Source: UBA2705 sp963977105 (GTDB taxonomy: Bacteria > Pseudomonadota > Alphaproteobacteria > Micavibrionales > Micavibrionaceae). Taken from it: a DNA stretch of 64,000 nucleotides. The position numbers and the translations under genes were made by a program. Below, in pieces: positions 25,053 to 34,003 of this stretch (positions within the stretch are counted from its first letter, which is position 1; every line of letters starts with the position of its first letter). The stretch lies in assembly GCA_963977105.1 (NCBI GenBank), contig CAXBNI010000003.1, forward strand, positions 124,001 to 188,000. The letters are read 5' to 3'. A model generated the notes under the pieces. That model did no database searches, was not told the DNA's origin, and saw only the letters and a program-made list of their open reading frames with translations.

Positions 25053-26024
25053 TTAGTTTTTTGGTTTCTGCCCCGGCAGCCTTTTATGTATTGGCGTGTC
25101 AGGGATATTGCGCTGATCATAGTGTAATGCAGATAATAAAAGCTGCGTCCCAACCAGAATAAAAAGCATACCAATCATCACTGTACCCGCAGAAGAAACC
25201 TCCCCTGACGATACGGACGCATACCATTTAGACGCCGACCACACACAGCCAAAGAGCAGCATAAAGCTACCCAAAACAAGTTCAATCGACGCAACAGAGA
25301 AATCACGCAAAAAATAATTGTAAAATATACGCTTCGCAAAGTTTTTCGTATGCCCTTTTAAAAAAGGCCCAATAATCTTTTTAACGCTCAAATTGCTCTC
25401 TTCATCGCCATATACAGCCTGCATAGGGATATCCTGCACCACGCAGCGCATCGTGTTTAAACGAAACAGCAAGTCACTTTCAAAGAAGTAACGGTTATTG
25501 ACCTTTTCCAAAGGCAGAAAAGGAATAAGTTTACAGCTTATGGCGGTATACCCGTTGGTCGGGTCGAAAAGATTCCAGTAACCGCTTGATATTTTTGTCA
25601 TGAAGCTGAGCACCGCATTGCCAAATACTCTTATTTTTGGCATGTGCTGAATATCTTCAATACGGTAGAATCTGTTGCCTTTGGTGTAATCGCAGATATT
25701 ATCGGCAATTGGCTGCGTAAAATGCGCAATAAGCTGCGGGTCCATTTGCCCGTCACCATCAATTTTCACCGCGATATCCATGCCATCTGCAGCGGCTTTT
25801 TGATAGCCCGTCATCGTTGCGCCGCCAACGCCTTTGTTTACATCATGCGTTATAACCTCGATGCGCGGATCATTAGTATTTTGTGTAATAAACACGCCAG
25901 AACCCTCAGGGCAAGCATCATCAACACAGTAAATTTTACACACATCATCGCCGATGTGGCTTAGCACCTCAATTATATGATCTTTGACTTTATAACACGG
26001 GATCACGACTGCAATTTTCTGCAT
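25053..26024 (-). CDS. Polyprenyl-phosphate glycosyltransferase (GT2, DPM1-like)
   Basis: A 323-residue protein with an N-terminal GT-A domain (VIPCYKVKDHIIEVL; DDACPEG; IDGDGQMDP as the DxD-region metal site) and two C-terminal membrane helices (about residues 240-265 and 275-300). This is the layout of enzymes that charge undecaprenyl phosphate with a hexose for periplasmic use. Its start overlaps the stop of the small EamA-like gene by one base, and a GT-C gene lies just upstream. The trio therefore looks like a glycan side-branch decoration module: donor synthesis, flipping and periplasmic transfer. Confidence 0.87.
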   Translation of the reverse strand: MQKIAVVIPCYKVKDHIIEVLSHIGDDVCKIYCVDDACPEGSGVFITQNTNDPRIEVITHDVNKGVGGATMTGYQKAAADGMDIAVKIDGDGQMDPQLIAHFTQPIADNICDYTKGNRFYRIEDIQHMPKIRVFGNAVLSFMTKISSGYWNLFDPTNGYTAISCKLIPFLPLEKVNNRYFFESDLLFRLNTMRCVVQDIPMQAVYGDEESNLSVKKIIGPFLKGHTKNFAKRIFYNYFLRDFSVASIELVLGSFMLLFGCVWSASKWYASVSSGEVSSAGTVMIGMLFILVGTQLLLSALHYDQRNIPDTPIHKRLPGQKPKN

Positions 26025-26398
26025 CAGCTTTGCCCATTAGTCGTGATGGTAATAATGCCGAGGATAATGAAGGCCATGCCGACAAGGTAGGACTTTGTAA
26101 TCGCTTCATTAAACAGCAGCCAAGCCGCGGCAGGAACAAGAATAAACGCCAGAGCCGCAAATGGGTACGCCAGAGATAACGGCACGCGCTGTAATATGCA
26201 GACCCAGAGCACAGTTGCCACGCCATAAAAAGCAACCGCCGAAACCAGCCAGACATTCACCATGCAGGCCAGTAAGAATTCTTTGGTTAATGACATTGGC
26301 GGCAAACTAAGTGCTGCTTTTTTAAAAAGCAGCTGACCGAGGGACATTATAAAAGCAAAACATACTAAGAAAGTGATGTTTAGATAACCAATACTCAT
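26024..26398 (-). CDS. Small EamA/ArnE-like four-helix transporter, candidate lipid-sugar flippase
   Basis: A 124-residue protein with four membrane helices and motifs of the small drug/metabolite transporter superfamily (GQLLFKKAAL, LQRVPLSLAYPFAALAF, LLFNEAITKSYLVGMAFIILG). ArnE/ArnF-like members of this group flip undecaprenyl-phosphate-sugars. It overlaps both neighbours (ATGA with the GT-C gene, one base with the GT2 gene), which fits a flippase acting between a DPM1-like synthase and a periplasmic GT-C enzyme. The role is inferred from family plus context. Confidence 0.78.
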   Translation of the reverse strand: MSIGYLNITFLVCFAFIMSLGQLLFKKAALSLPPMSLTKEFLLACMVNVWLVSAVAFYGVATVLWVCILQRVPLSLAYPFAALAFILVPAAAWLLFNEAITKSYLVGMAFIILGIITITTNGQS

Positions 26399-27804
26399 AT
26401 CTGTGTTCTTTTTCTTTTTATCCGTGTTTCATACAGCGTATAGATACACCATGCTGCGCCAATTGAAAGAATTGCAATCAGCCCAAGATTGTAACGTGAA
26501 ATGCTGACGCTGACAAATCCATTTAACCCAACCATAAACCAAATAGGCAGAGCATATAAAAAGAAGTCATATTGTTTTCTGCGCGTTAGAGCAACCAAAG
26601 CCACAATAAAGAGGATGATCGCCACAAGCCCCCAATATTTAGATATAAACATCCCGCGCCAAACTAATGGCAGTGTGACAAGTGTGTGTTTCGTGATGTT
26701 ACCAAAAACTTCTTCGTGCAGTAGATAAGAAAGGTGGTTTGCGTAGCCACCTGCTTTTTCTAACGTCTCATTCATCACCTCGTCTTGCCCCCTTTGGTAA
26801 AAACCATGCGGGGTTTCAAAGGCTAGTCGCTCGACATCTTCTTTCTTGAATAGATCATAGGCAAGCGAGTCGCCAAAATCTGGCAGCCAAAAGACAAAAC
26901 TTGCGGCATATTCTTTGGGGCGCATATCGTTGTATGATACGCGCTGCGCGAGGATAAAGCTGCCGTAACCATCGGAAATTGTGAATTTGTCGGCCAATTG
27001 ATAATTGCGATGCATCCAAAATGATGTCGCCGCCAGATAACTCAGCGCGATAAGCACAAGCAAGCCAGTTGCTTTCGTTGTCTTTATCTTATTCTGGGCA
27101 GAGAAAAATAATATCGGCGCGCTGATGATGAAGAAGAAATAAAAGCCATAAACATATGTTGGTTTAACAAGTGCGCCGACGCCCCAAAACAGACCAGAGA
27201 GCACAGCGAAAAGCAGCTTCTTATCCTTCCACAGCATCAACCCAAAGAACGCCGCTCCACAATAGAAAAACTGCGCAAAGCTTTCGACATAGAAATTAGA
27301 CGCATAATAGCCAAAGTCTTTCACCGCAAAAGAAATAATCAACGCCAGCCACGGAATAGCAAGTTTGCGATTAAACATCACATAGGCGGACAGCCAGATG
27401 AATAAAGAAGATAAAATAATCGCCGCCGTTTGTAACGGCACGAACAGGCCGTAGTTTTTTCCACAATCAGAGGCTTCAACTTTCGCGGGATGAATGGCCA
27501 TTTGACACAGCACGGATTCCCTAAACGCTGTATCATATTTTAAGAACAGTGATAAAATATACGGATATGCCGGCGCAAAAAACATGCCTTCATTATGCGG
27601 CGTTTGAGATCGTGCCTCGTTGCTAAAATTACCGTTGGTGAAATAACCAGTTTCATAGATATCTTGCGCCACCGAAATATAGGTACGGCCGTCACCTTCA
27701 ATATAGGCATCGACGTCCTTAGACACCTTAATACTAAACGCAACGGTTGATATTGTAATAACAAGCAAGATATTGAAATATATGTTTTTTAAGTCAATCT
27801 TCAT
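26395..27804 (-). CDS. GT-C-type membrane glycosyltransferase-like protein
   Basis: A 469-residue polytopic protein with about ten helices. The first periplasmic loop holds acidic residues after helix 1 (DVDAYIEGDGRTY, around residues 30-42), as in GT-C enzymes that use polyprenyl-phosphate sugars (PMT/ArnT-like layout). The rest lacks named motifs, so the assignment rests on topology, that loop, and the adjacent flippase-like and DPM1-like genes. It probably transfers a sugar onto the lipid-linked or completed glycan in the periplasm. Confidence 0.7.
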   Translation of the reverse strand: MKIDLKNIYFNILLVITISTVAFSIKVSKDVDAYIEGDGRTYISVAQDIYETGYFTNGNFSNEARSQTPHNEGMFFAPAYPYILSLFLKYDTAFRESVLCQMAIHPAKVEASDCGKNYGLFVPLQTAAIILSSLFIWLSAYVMFNRKLAIPWLALIISFAVKDFGYYASNFYVESFAQFFYCGAAFFGLMLWKDKKLLFAVLSGLFWGVGALVKPTYVYGFYFFFIISAPILFFSAQNKIKTTKATGLLVLIALSYLAATSFWMHRNYQLADKFTISDGYGSFILAQRVSYNDMRPKEYAASFVFWLPDFGDSLAYDLFKKEDVERLAFETPHGFYQRGQDEVMNETLEKAGGYANHLSYLLHEEVFGNITKHTLVTLPLVWRGMFISKYWGLVAIILFIVALVALTRRKQYDFFLYALPIWFMVGLNGFVSVSISRYNLGLIAILSIGAAWCIYTLYETRIKRKRTQI

Positions 27805-27838
27805 ATCAAAACCTTGTTATACCCCCTGCTGTAACGTG

Positions 27839-28534
27839 TTACTTACTTGCGAAGAACATGGTTCTTTTTACGTCTGTCAGGCCAGTTGCATATTGGCCAA
27901 GCGCCTTAACATTGGTAAAGCCTATTTCAGTTAAGAAATTTTCAATCCACTGCTCTGGCGCATCGCCCATAAAGCTTAATTTTTCTGCCCATTTGGTGCC
28001 AATTTCATTAGGCTGACCAGTTTCAAACACAAGATGATTACATTTGCCGGCAAGCACTTTCATCATTTCGCATGCAGCATCTGCTCCATACGCTTTAACC
28101 CAGTGATGAAAAACTGATAGATTGATAACAGCGTCATATTTAGGCATTAGCTGTACATATTCAGGCGTAATCAAACCTTTGATAAAGCTTGCGTTATCTT
28201 GTCCAGAACACGTTCTAAGCGCGTTACTGATGGTAATGTTAAAATCTTCTGATTCTACGCCCGTGGATAAATAACCAAGTTCTGCCGTTTTGAACGTGAA
28301 ATAACCAATATTGCTACCAATATCAAGGACAGATCCTTTATCTATCGCCTTAAAATGCGGCTCCATCGCGATCCAGCGGTCCTGCGAATTGCGTATCGCA
28401 GGGGATGCCTTGGTGGCTTGGGTGTATAAAGGCTGATATAACTTAAAAAGTGGCACGAAAGACACTAGAGTCAAGATGATCCTGTAAGTAAGCTTCAGCA
28501 GGATATTATATAGTTTCTTTATATGCCTTATCAT
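27839..28534 (-). CDS. SAM-dependent methyltransferase-like protein
   Basis: A 231-residue class I methyltransferase. The SAM-binding motif I is SVLDIGSNIGYFTFKTAELG (about residues 89-108), and VINLSVFHHWVKAYG follows at the motif IV position. A short hydrophobic N-terminus (residues about 10-30) could bind the membrane. Similar proteins in O-antigen loci methylate sugars or cap the chain. Its start overlaps the stop of the P-loop protein gene by four bases (ATGA). The substrate is unknown. Confidence 0.8.
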   Translation of the reverse strand: MIRHIKKLYNILLKLTYRIILTLVSFVPLFKLYQPLYTQATKASPAIRNSQDRWIAMEPHFKAIDKGSVLDIGSNIGYFTFKTAELGYLSTGVESEDFNITISNALRTCSGQDNASFIKGLITPEYVQLMPKYDAVINLSVFHHWVKAYGADAACEMMKVLAGKCNHLVFETGQPNEIGTKWAEKLSFMGDAPEQWIENFLTEIGFTNVKALGQYATGLTDVKRTMFFASK

Positions 28535-29094
28535 TTTAACTCTCGCAGTTTGTCCATAAAATTATCGATAGTAACCATGTACATGGTTTTGTGAGGAAAT
28601 AATACTTTTTTCTCAATCAGCTCTTCAATTTTACTATATCTTTCCATGAGTTCGCTGCGGTTTAGGGTAAAGCGGCGCTCTGGGCGCGCTAATTCACGCT
28701 CAACAATGCGTTCAACATCATCCTTCAGGTAAACCGTTACATCTGGCATTGTTGTTTTATCAACTATTTTGTTGATTTCATCAATATTCGCGAAGTTTGC
28801 CGCAATCAAACTTTCAAGAAAAAGCTGCGCCACACCTGAATCAAAATAGAACAAATTCTTATCACCGCGCCGCATGGTACGAAAAGACATTCTATACGAT
28901 ATTTTCTGTGCCAGCATTTTATCACGAGTGAGGTATTTAAAGCGCGTAAAGTAATAAAAGCGGGTCAAAAGTGAATTAACGAGCGTGTATTTACGGCTTT
29001 CCACCACCTGAAACAAAGCATCAATTTCTGCGCGATTTTTATTAATCACCGTGGTTTTCCCAACCCCTGATAACCCAAGCACTTCCACGATCAT
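28531..29094 (-). CDS. P-loop kinase-like protein in glycan operon
   Basis: A 187-residue protein with Walker A GLSGVGKTT at residues 7-15 and an adenylate/thymidylate kinase-like layout (FYFDSGVAQLFLESLIAANF; PDVTVYLKDDVERIVEREL, then a basic RPERRF lid-like stretch). It presumably phosphorylates a small molecule or sugar, but the substrate is not recognisable. It overlaps the AsnB-like gene before it and the methyltransferase gene after it by four bases each, so the three are translated together. Confidence 0.75.
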   Translation of the reverse strand: MIVEVLGLSGVGKTTVINKNRAEIDALFQVVESRKYTLVNSLLTRFYYFTRFKYLTRDKMLAQKISYRMSFRTMRRGDKNLFYFDSGVAQLFLESLIAANFANIDEINKIVDKTTMPDVTVYLKDDVERIVERELARPERRFTLNRSELMERYSKIEELIEKKVLFPHKTMYMVTIDNFMDKLRELK

Positions 29095-30686
29095 GATAAA
29101 TGAAGCCCCTGTTGAATATCGCGCGGCACAAGGTCAGGGTTTTCCTTTGCCCATTCGCGCACGTAAAGCGACATGACATTGCGAACGTTTTTATATGTTC
29201 GTTTATGATCTTTAATATCAAGTTGGTTATATTGGTTCGCATAATGACCATAATATTTCATATATGCATAAAATTCTGCCTTGGCGGCGGGACCCTTAAA
29301 TATATGAAGGGCTTTCGCCGCGCCCAGCACCCATAACATATTCCCCGGCCAGCGCCATATAGTCGGCTCCTGCGCAGGGAACAATCCCATATAGTTATAT
29401 TTCTTGAGGTAAGCTTTATAAAGCCGCTGATTGACCTTGTCTTTTAGTGGAATCCCCTCGAAAAAATCAACAAGCGCTTTTTCCCATAACGGCAACTCCC
29501 ATTTATAGCCGAGATATTCATAGATGCGCTGCCCATTAACAACCAACGTTGCTTGCCTTGCTTCATATTCCCATGTTTCTTCGGCCGCGTAGCTGTACGA
29601 TGGATGCGCATTTGCAGCAACGTCTTTTATACGCTGTGATATAGCGCCCTGATCATCAACGCAGCGCATTTGCGGCCACAGGCCGTAATGCGTGTTAATG
29701 ACAAGCTCTGTAAACGCCTCTGCATCCATGTCTGCGGCGGCGAGACGCGGCGAAACATGCCCCCCTGATATAAAATCACCCGATTGCCCATTAATGAAAA
29801 TCGCATCATCTTCGATCATTTTATGGTCATGCATATAGGTGAGCGCTGAATATTCTCTCATGCTCGGTATCGCTTTATATGCGCTGGCATATTGCCAAAA
29901 ATCTTGCCGCCTTTTGCTCAAAAACTCCTGCCTGATCCACTTATTCGAAGGTGTAATCAGTTTCCATTTATAGCCTAAGGCCTTCGCGATTTTCTGGGCG
30001 TATTTCGCTTCAAAATTATATTTAGGGCCGTATGTGAAACAGTGAATATTCTTATAGCCGTGCTGGTGGAGTTTACACAGAATAATACGAGAATCTAACC
30101 CCGCGCTCAGCGGTATGTATATGGGCTTGCCGCCGGCGCGTGCAATAATTTTCTGGTTGATGTTATCAAGCAGCGTATCAAGCGCGTCTATATTATCATC
30201 AAACGGTTTTTGATTATCTTGGTTTGGCGTATATCTGTGATATTTTGTCAGGCTATACGCCTGCGTTTTCTTATTGTAAATCAGCATTTCTCCAGGCTGA
30301 AGAACTTTAATATCCGTAAACAGGCTATACGGCCCAGTAACGTACCCAGACATTACAAATTCAGCAAGTGATGTACGATCCGTCACTTTGAGGTCAAATT
30401 TGTTTTTCAGAAACGCTGCCGAGTTTGAAATATTACCTTGATAATAAAATAATGGGTAACTACGCAAATGGTCCGTCGCAATGATAATTTGCGTGTCATC
30501 TTCAAAAGCAAAACTAAAAAAATCTGTTAAGCCGCGCATAAACTTTACAATACCATCATGCGAACTGTCTTGCGCCAGAAAGCCACGGATACTCTTAGCG
30601 GTTTTCTTGTCTGCTGCCACCCACATAATGGCATCATTATCTTGAATCTTACGCCAAATCTGATTTTCTTCTATAAAAACACTCAT
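29091..30686 (-). CDS. Asparagine-synthetase-like amidotransferase without glutaminase Cys
   Basis: A 531-residue protein with an N-terminal AsnB-like Ntn fold region and a C-terminal ATP-pyrophosphatase domain whose PP-loop is PLSAGLDSRIIL (about residues 193-204; the usual SGGxDS). The N-terminus is MSVFIEEN, lacking the Cys2 needed for glutamine hydrolysis, so it would use ammonia or act on another nucleophile. AsnB-like proteins in polysaccharide clusters are thought to amidate uronic acids. The dehydrogenase gene at the end of this operon would supply such a sugar. It is preceded seven bases upstream by the 63-residue gene. Confidence 0.82.
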   Translation of the reverse strand: MSVFIEENQIWRKIQDNDAIMWVAADKKTAKSIRGFLAQDSSHDGIVKFMRGLTDFFSFAFEDDTQIIIATDHLRSYPLFYYQGNISNSAAFLKNKFDLKVTDRTSLAEFVMSGYVTGPYSLFTDIKVLQPGEMLIYNKKTQAYSLTKYHRYTPNQDNQKPFDDNIDALDTLLDNINQKIIARAGGKPIYIPLSAGLDSRIILCKLHQHGYKNIHCFTYGPKYNFEAKYAQKIAKALGYKWKLITPSNKWIRQEFLSKRRQDFWQYASAYKAIPSMREYSALTYMHDHKMIEDDAIFINGQSGDFISGGHVSPRLAAADMDAEAFTELVINTHYGLWPQMRCVDDQGAISQRIKDVAANAHPSYSYAAEETWEYEARQATLVVNGQRIYEYLGYKWELPLWEKALVDFFEGIPLKDKVNQRLYKAYLKKYNYMGLFPAQEPTIWRWPGNMLWVLGAAKALHIFKGPAAKAEFYAYMKYYGHYANQYNQLDIKDHKRTYKNVRNVMSLYVREWAKENPDLVPRDIQQGLHLS

Positions 30687-30692
30687 GGCACA

Positions 30693-30884
30693 CTAACAAT
30701 AATATTTATTATAAAATTCAGTATTCGGCGCCTTTGTTTTCGCCACTTTAATGACGGCATCAAAAGCACTCCAATCAACCTGGCGGCGATTATCTTCATC
30801 ATAAAATCCGTCAATAAACACACCGCGTTTTTCAATCAATGTTTGAGGACCATCTGTCCATTTAAGTGTCTTAATCAGCGTCAT
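30693..30884 (-). CDS. 63-residue protein, homologous to the tail of the 39919-41577 protein
   Basis: A real small gene: it overlaps the ABC transporter stop by four bases (ATGA) and ends seven bases before the AsnB-like start. The sequence aligns with the last ~57 residues of the 552-residue protein at 39919-41577: KWTDGPQTLIEKR against PWTNKAKGLVEKR, FYDEDNRRQVDW against KFDEQNKKDVDW, and a terminal EFYNKYYC against EFFEYYYG. It therefore looks like a free-standing C-terminal module, or what is left of a duplicated full-length gene. No catalytic residue is evident. The function is unknown. Confidence 0.75.
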   Translation of the reverse strand: MTLIKTLKWTDGPQTLIEKRGVFIDGFYDEDNRRQVDWSAFDAVIKVAKTKAPNTEFYNKYYC

Positions 30885-32581
30885 GAATGATCCTCCAGTC
30901 GAATAACGTGATCAGCAATATCTAAAATCTTAGGGTCATGAGAAATCGCAATTATCGTGATATTTGGAACCATCCCCTTTAAGGCGTTGATGATAGACTT
31001 TTCATTGGCTTTATCAAGGCCACTTGTCGCTTCGTCTAAAATCAGAACAGATGGATTACGAACAAGGGCGCGCGCTAGCGCAATACGCTGTCGCTGCCCA
31101 CCGGATAGCTTCCCACCTCGTTCACCGACAATGTGGTGGAGGCCCCCATCTAGCTTCTGAATGAAACCCCACGCATTTGTTATTTTTAAGGCCTCTATAA
31201 TTCTCTCTTGTGTAATGTTTGTGTCCCCTAAGGTTACATTCTTAAAAATCGTATCGTGAAATAAGAATGTCTCTTGAGGTACATAGCCCACTTTTCTTCG
31301 CCATTGCTGAATGTCTATATCACATAACGGAACCCCATCTATATAAATCATCCCTTTTTTTGGGGAGAGTAGCCCAAGGACATTATCCAGTAAGGTGCTT
31401 TTCCCTGAACCGGATGGTCCAAAGACGACGGTCATTTTTTTAGCAGGAATTTTGTTTGTAAAATCACTTAAGATATTTTCATCATCATAGGCTAAGGTAA
31501 TGTTATCAAGTCTTATTTCTTTTTCTAACTTTACGCTTTTTGCTCCGAACACGGGCTCCACATGTTCGGAAGCAATCTGAGTTTTTTCTAAGATGGCGTT
31601 TACCGCCCCTTCAAATACAGAGGTCTTTTGATAGTGGTTTTGTACCATATTAACTTGGCTCAATAGACGGTTAAACAGAAATGCCATCATAAAGAGTTCG
31701 CTCATGGGGTAATTAGCATAAGTGTATGCCCAAAATAACCCAACGGCCATGAGCAGCACTAACATAGGCTCGTGGATAAGGTTAAGTAGCAACGCGGATA
31801 ATGCTAACCCTTTGCGTGCCTCTTGAAGATCCTGCGTGTCTGCGCTGAGTAGATCTATATAACGTTCTTCTTCCCCCATGGCTTTAATTGGTTTTGCCCC
31901 AGAAAGAGATTCGTTAAGACGAGAAAGCAGTTGGTTTAAGGCGTTAGCCATCCTATTACCTGCATCACGCGCCATACGAACTAAAAATTTTAATGTAAAA
32001 GCGAGAAACCCTCCCATTATAATTGCGGCAAGGCTGATTTTCCAATCTATAGTGAACGCAATAGAGATGTATATTCCAGCTTGTATTGCAGAGGATAAAG
32101 TTTTGCCCATGATTGTACAAAACTGTCCCGCGTAGTCGGACTCCGTTGCAATAGCATTGGCTGACTTTCCAACATCCAGTGCACTATAATATCCCCATTC
32201 AGCCTTCATGATCGCGCGAATAAATTTTTGACGTAAATCATGTGTAATATCAATGGCAATATAGGCGACAGTTTTTAAAGCTTGGAAAATGATAGTAGCT
32301 TTGAGGGTGATTGTTACGACAATTATAAGAAGCAGGTTTTGAAAACTTTGCTCTATTCCCAATGTGCTGAATATTGTTGTAATGGCTTGTGTCAGAACAT
32401 TATCTTCTGAAGGCGTTATATTCAGTACAATATTTAATAGCGGTAATAACGCCCCAATCCCAATTACCTCAACTACACCAGCTACGAGTAATGAGGTCAA
32501 AACGAGACAGAACCGTAATGGATAAATACTAACGAAATGAACAAGAAGCTCAAGGGACGACTTTTTAACGTATGTTGTCAT
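30881..32581 (-). CDS. ABC transporter, lipid-linked glycan flippase-like (PglK/MsbA type)
   Basis: A 566-residue half-transporter with six N-terminal membrane helices and a C-terminal ATPase. Walker A is VFGPSGSGKSTLLDN, the signature is LSGGQRQRIALARAL and Walker B VLILDEATSGLD. This matches exporters such as PglK that flip undecaprenyl-diphosphate-linked oligosaccharides to the periplasm. No Wzx gene was seen in the cluster, so this is the likely flippase for the Pse-containing glycan; the small EamA-like protein would serve a side branch. PseF lies 12 bases upstream. Confidence 0.85.
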   Translation of the reverse strand: MTTYVKKSSLELLVHFVSIYPLRFCLVLTSLLVAGVVEVIGIGALLPLLNIVLNITPSEDNVLTQAITTIFSTLGIEQSFQNLLLIIVVTITLKATIIFQALKTVAYIAIDITHDLRQKFIRAIMKAEWGYYSALDVGKSANAIATESDYAGQFCTIMGKTLSSAIQAGIYISIAFTIDWKISLAAIIMGGFLAFTLKFLVRMARDAGNRMANALNQLLSRLNESLSGAKPIKAMGEEERYIDLLSADTQDLQEARKGLALSALLLNLIHEPMLVLLMAVGLFWAYTYANYPMSELFMMAFLFNRLLSQVNMVQNHYQKTSVFEGAVNAILEKTQIASEHVEPVFGAKSVKLEKEIRLDNITLAYDDENILSDFTNKIPAKKMTVVFGPSGSGKSTLLDNVLGLLSPKKGMIYIDGVPLCDIDIQQWRRKVGYVPQETFLFHDTIFKNVTLGDTNITQERIIEALKITNAWGFIQKLDGGLHHIVGERGGKLSGGQRQRIALARALVRNPSVLILDEATSGLDKANEKSIINALKGMVPNITIIAISHDPKILDIADHVIRLEDHS

Positions 32582-32593
32582 GCTTTACCTTTA

Positions 32594-33286
32594 TTATTTT
32601 ATAGCTCTGTAGAGTGCTTCAGCGCGTGTCCAGTCATCTGGCCAATCAATGTCTGTCACACGAAAGGAAGGAACCTCATACCCCGTGAAGGTGCTGAAAT
32701 CTCCACCGCCTGTAACGGTTTTGATATATTCTGGGCTGTATAGCGCAAACATTCCTGCATCGTAGTAAGCGTGTTGCAAGTCTTGGGTGCGCATTGCGAG
32801 CGCTTCCTCATTATCAGGATAGAGGTCAGCATTGTCTCTCATGCGAAAGGCTTGTTCGATAGGTGAAGGGAAAGGGGTGACGGCAAGTAGAGCCTTTTGT
32901 TTATCGCCGGCCTCAAACTTTGCACAGGCTGCTTTGAGGTCCACAGGATCGATAAGAGGGCTTGTTGCATAAAGAAGGGCCACGGTATCAAACACAGTTC
33001 CAGAACTCTTGTATCTTTCTACTACAAATTTTATTGCGTCCATCATGGATGCATGATCATCTGACAGAGCTTTGGGGCGAAGAAAGTCAGGCGCAAAGCC
33101 ATGCGTTTTCGCAGTGGCTTCGATTGCTATATCGTCTGTTGAAACATGAATGATCTCGAACAACTCACTGTGTTTGGCCGCTTCTAGGGCGTGAACTATC
33201 ATGGGCTTTCCGCAAAAATCCTTTATGTTTTTATGAGGAATCCTTTTAGATCCACCTCTAGCGGGTATAATGGCAAGTCGTCTCAT
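32594..33286 (-). CDS. pseF: Pseudaminic acid cytidylyltransferase
   Basis: A 230-residue CMP-sugar synthetase activating pseudaminic acid with CTP. The N-terminus has the hallmark IPARGGSKRIPHKNIKDFCG, followed by VSTDDIAIEATA and the C-terminal VTDIDWPDDWTRAE of the PseF/NeuA group. Presence of PseB, PseC, PseG and PseI in the same operon supports Pse over sialic acid as substrate. It overlaps the WbqC-like gene by four bases. Confidence 0.92.
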   Translation of the reverse strand: MRRLAIIPARGGSKRIPHKNIKDFCGKPMIVHALEAAKHSELFEIIHVSTDDIAIEATAKTHGFAPDFLRPKALSDDHASMMDAIKFVVERYKSSGTVFDTVALLYATSPLIDPVDLKAACAKFEAGDKQKALLAVTPFPSPIEQAFRMRDNADLYPDNEEALAMRTQDLQHAYYDAGMFALYSPEYIKTVTGGGDFSTFTGYEVPSFRVTDIDWPDDWTRAEALYRAIK

Positions 33287-33990
33287 GGCTTTGGCGCGCC
33301 TCTTTGAATGATGTGCTTACTTTCTGGGCCTTCGTTGAAAAGTAAATCTAAGATGCACATATATGGTTCAAAACCGTCATGAAGCTGCGCGTATTCTGGG
33401 TGAATATACTCATGATATGATAGGTGAATATTGTTTCCTTCAAAAGCATCAGATTCGTCGAGGTACACTTTTGATCCCGGTGGAGAGATGTAGTGCGTCG
33501 CTTCCCTCGCTTGGCATATATCGACGAGTAGAATATCTTTTTTACCAGACACATCCAAGGACGAAGAGTTGATAAAAGGTGTTTGAATACCAATTTCATG
33601 ACAGATATATTTGATGATTGTCTGGTTGAGTTCGGAGATATATTGAGGCTTAGCTGCAAACGCGCTGAATATGTCATCGGCGTAATCTTGGTAAAAAGGT
33701 GCCTTCTGATAATTAAGCTCAATGGATTTGGTGATCTTATCTAAAGGGTTTTTATCCCCCTCATAAAGAATTTCGGTGTCCTGGATTGTTTGGAATTGCT
33801 TTCCTTTTGTTGAGACAGGAACGCTGAGCCATATAGGACCATTTGCGGTCTTAATCTTATTTCGCTGTTGCCAGCTTCTTTTTTCAAACTGAACATGGTC
33901 AAAGAAGACAAACTCATCGACACTGTCTATGAGCGCGAAATAGCCCAGCCACGGGAGAAAAGTTGGTTGCATAATGGCAATAGATTTCAT
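33283..33990 (-). CDS. WbqC-family protein
   Basis: A 235-residue protein with the diagnostic WbqC N-terminus SIAIMQPTFLPWLGYFALID and FDHVQFEKRSWQQRNKIK. The family occurs in O-antigen and pseudaminic or legionaminic loci. Its biochemical role is not firmly established; acyl transfer or modification of the amino sugar has been suggested. It is the partner of pseF here (4-base overlap) and lies 13 bases after the propeller-like gene. Confidence 0.85.
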   Translation of the reverse strand: MKSIAIMQPTFLPWLGYFALIDSVDEFVFFDHVQFEKRSWQQRNKIKTANGPIWLSVPVSTKGKQFQTIQDTEILYEGDKNPLDKITKSIELNYQKAPFYQDYADDIFSAFAAKPQYISELNQTIIKYICHEIGIQTPFINSSSLDVSGKKDILLVDICQAREATHYISPPGSKVYLDESDAFEGNNIHLSYHEYIHPEYAQLHDGFEPYMCILDLLFNEGPESKHIIQRGAPKP

Positions 33991-34003
33991 AGATCGTCCT
34001 TTT

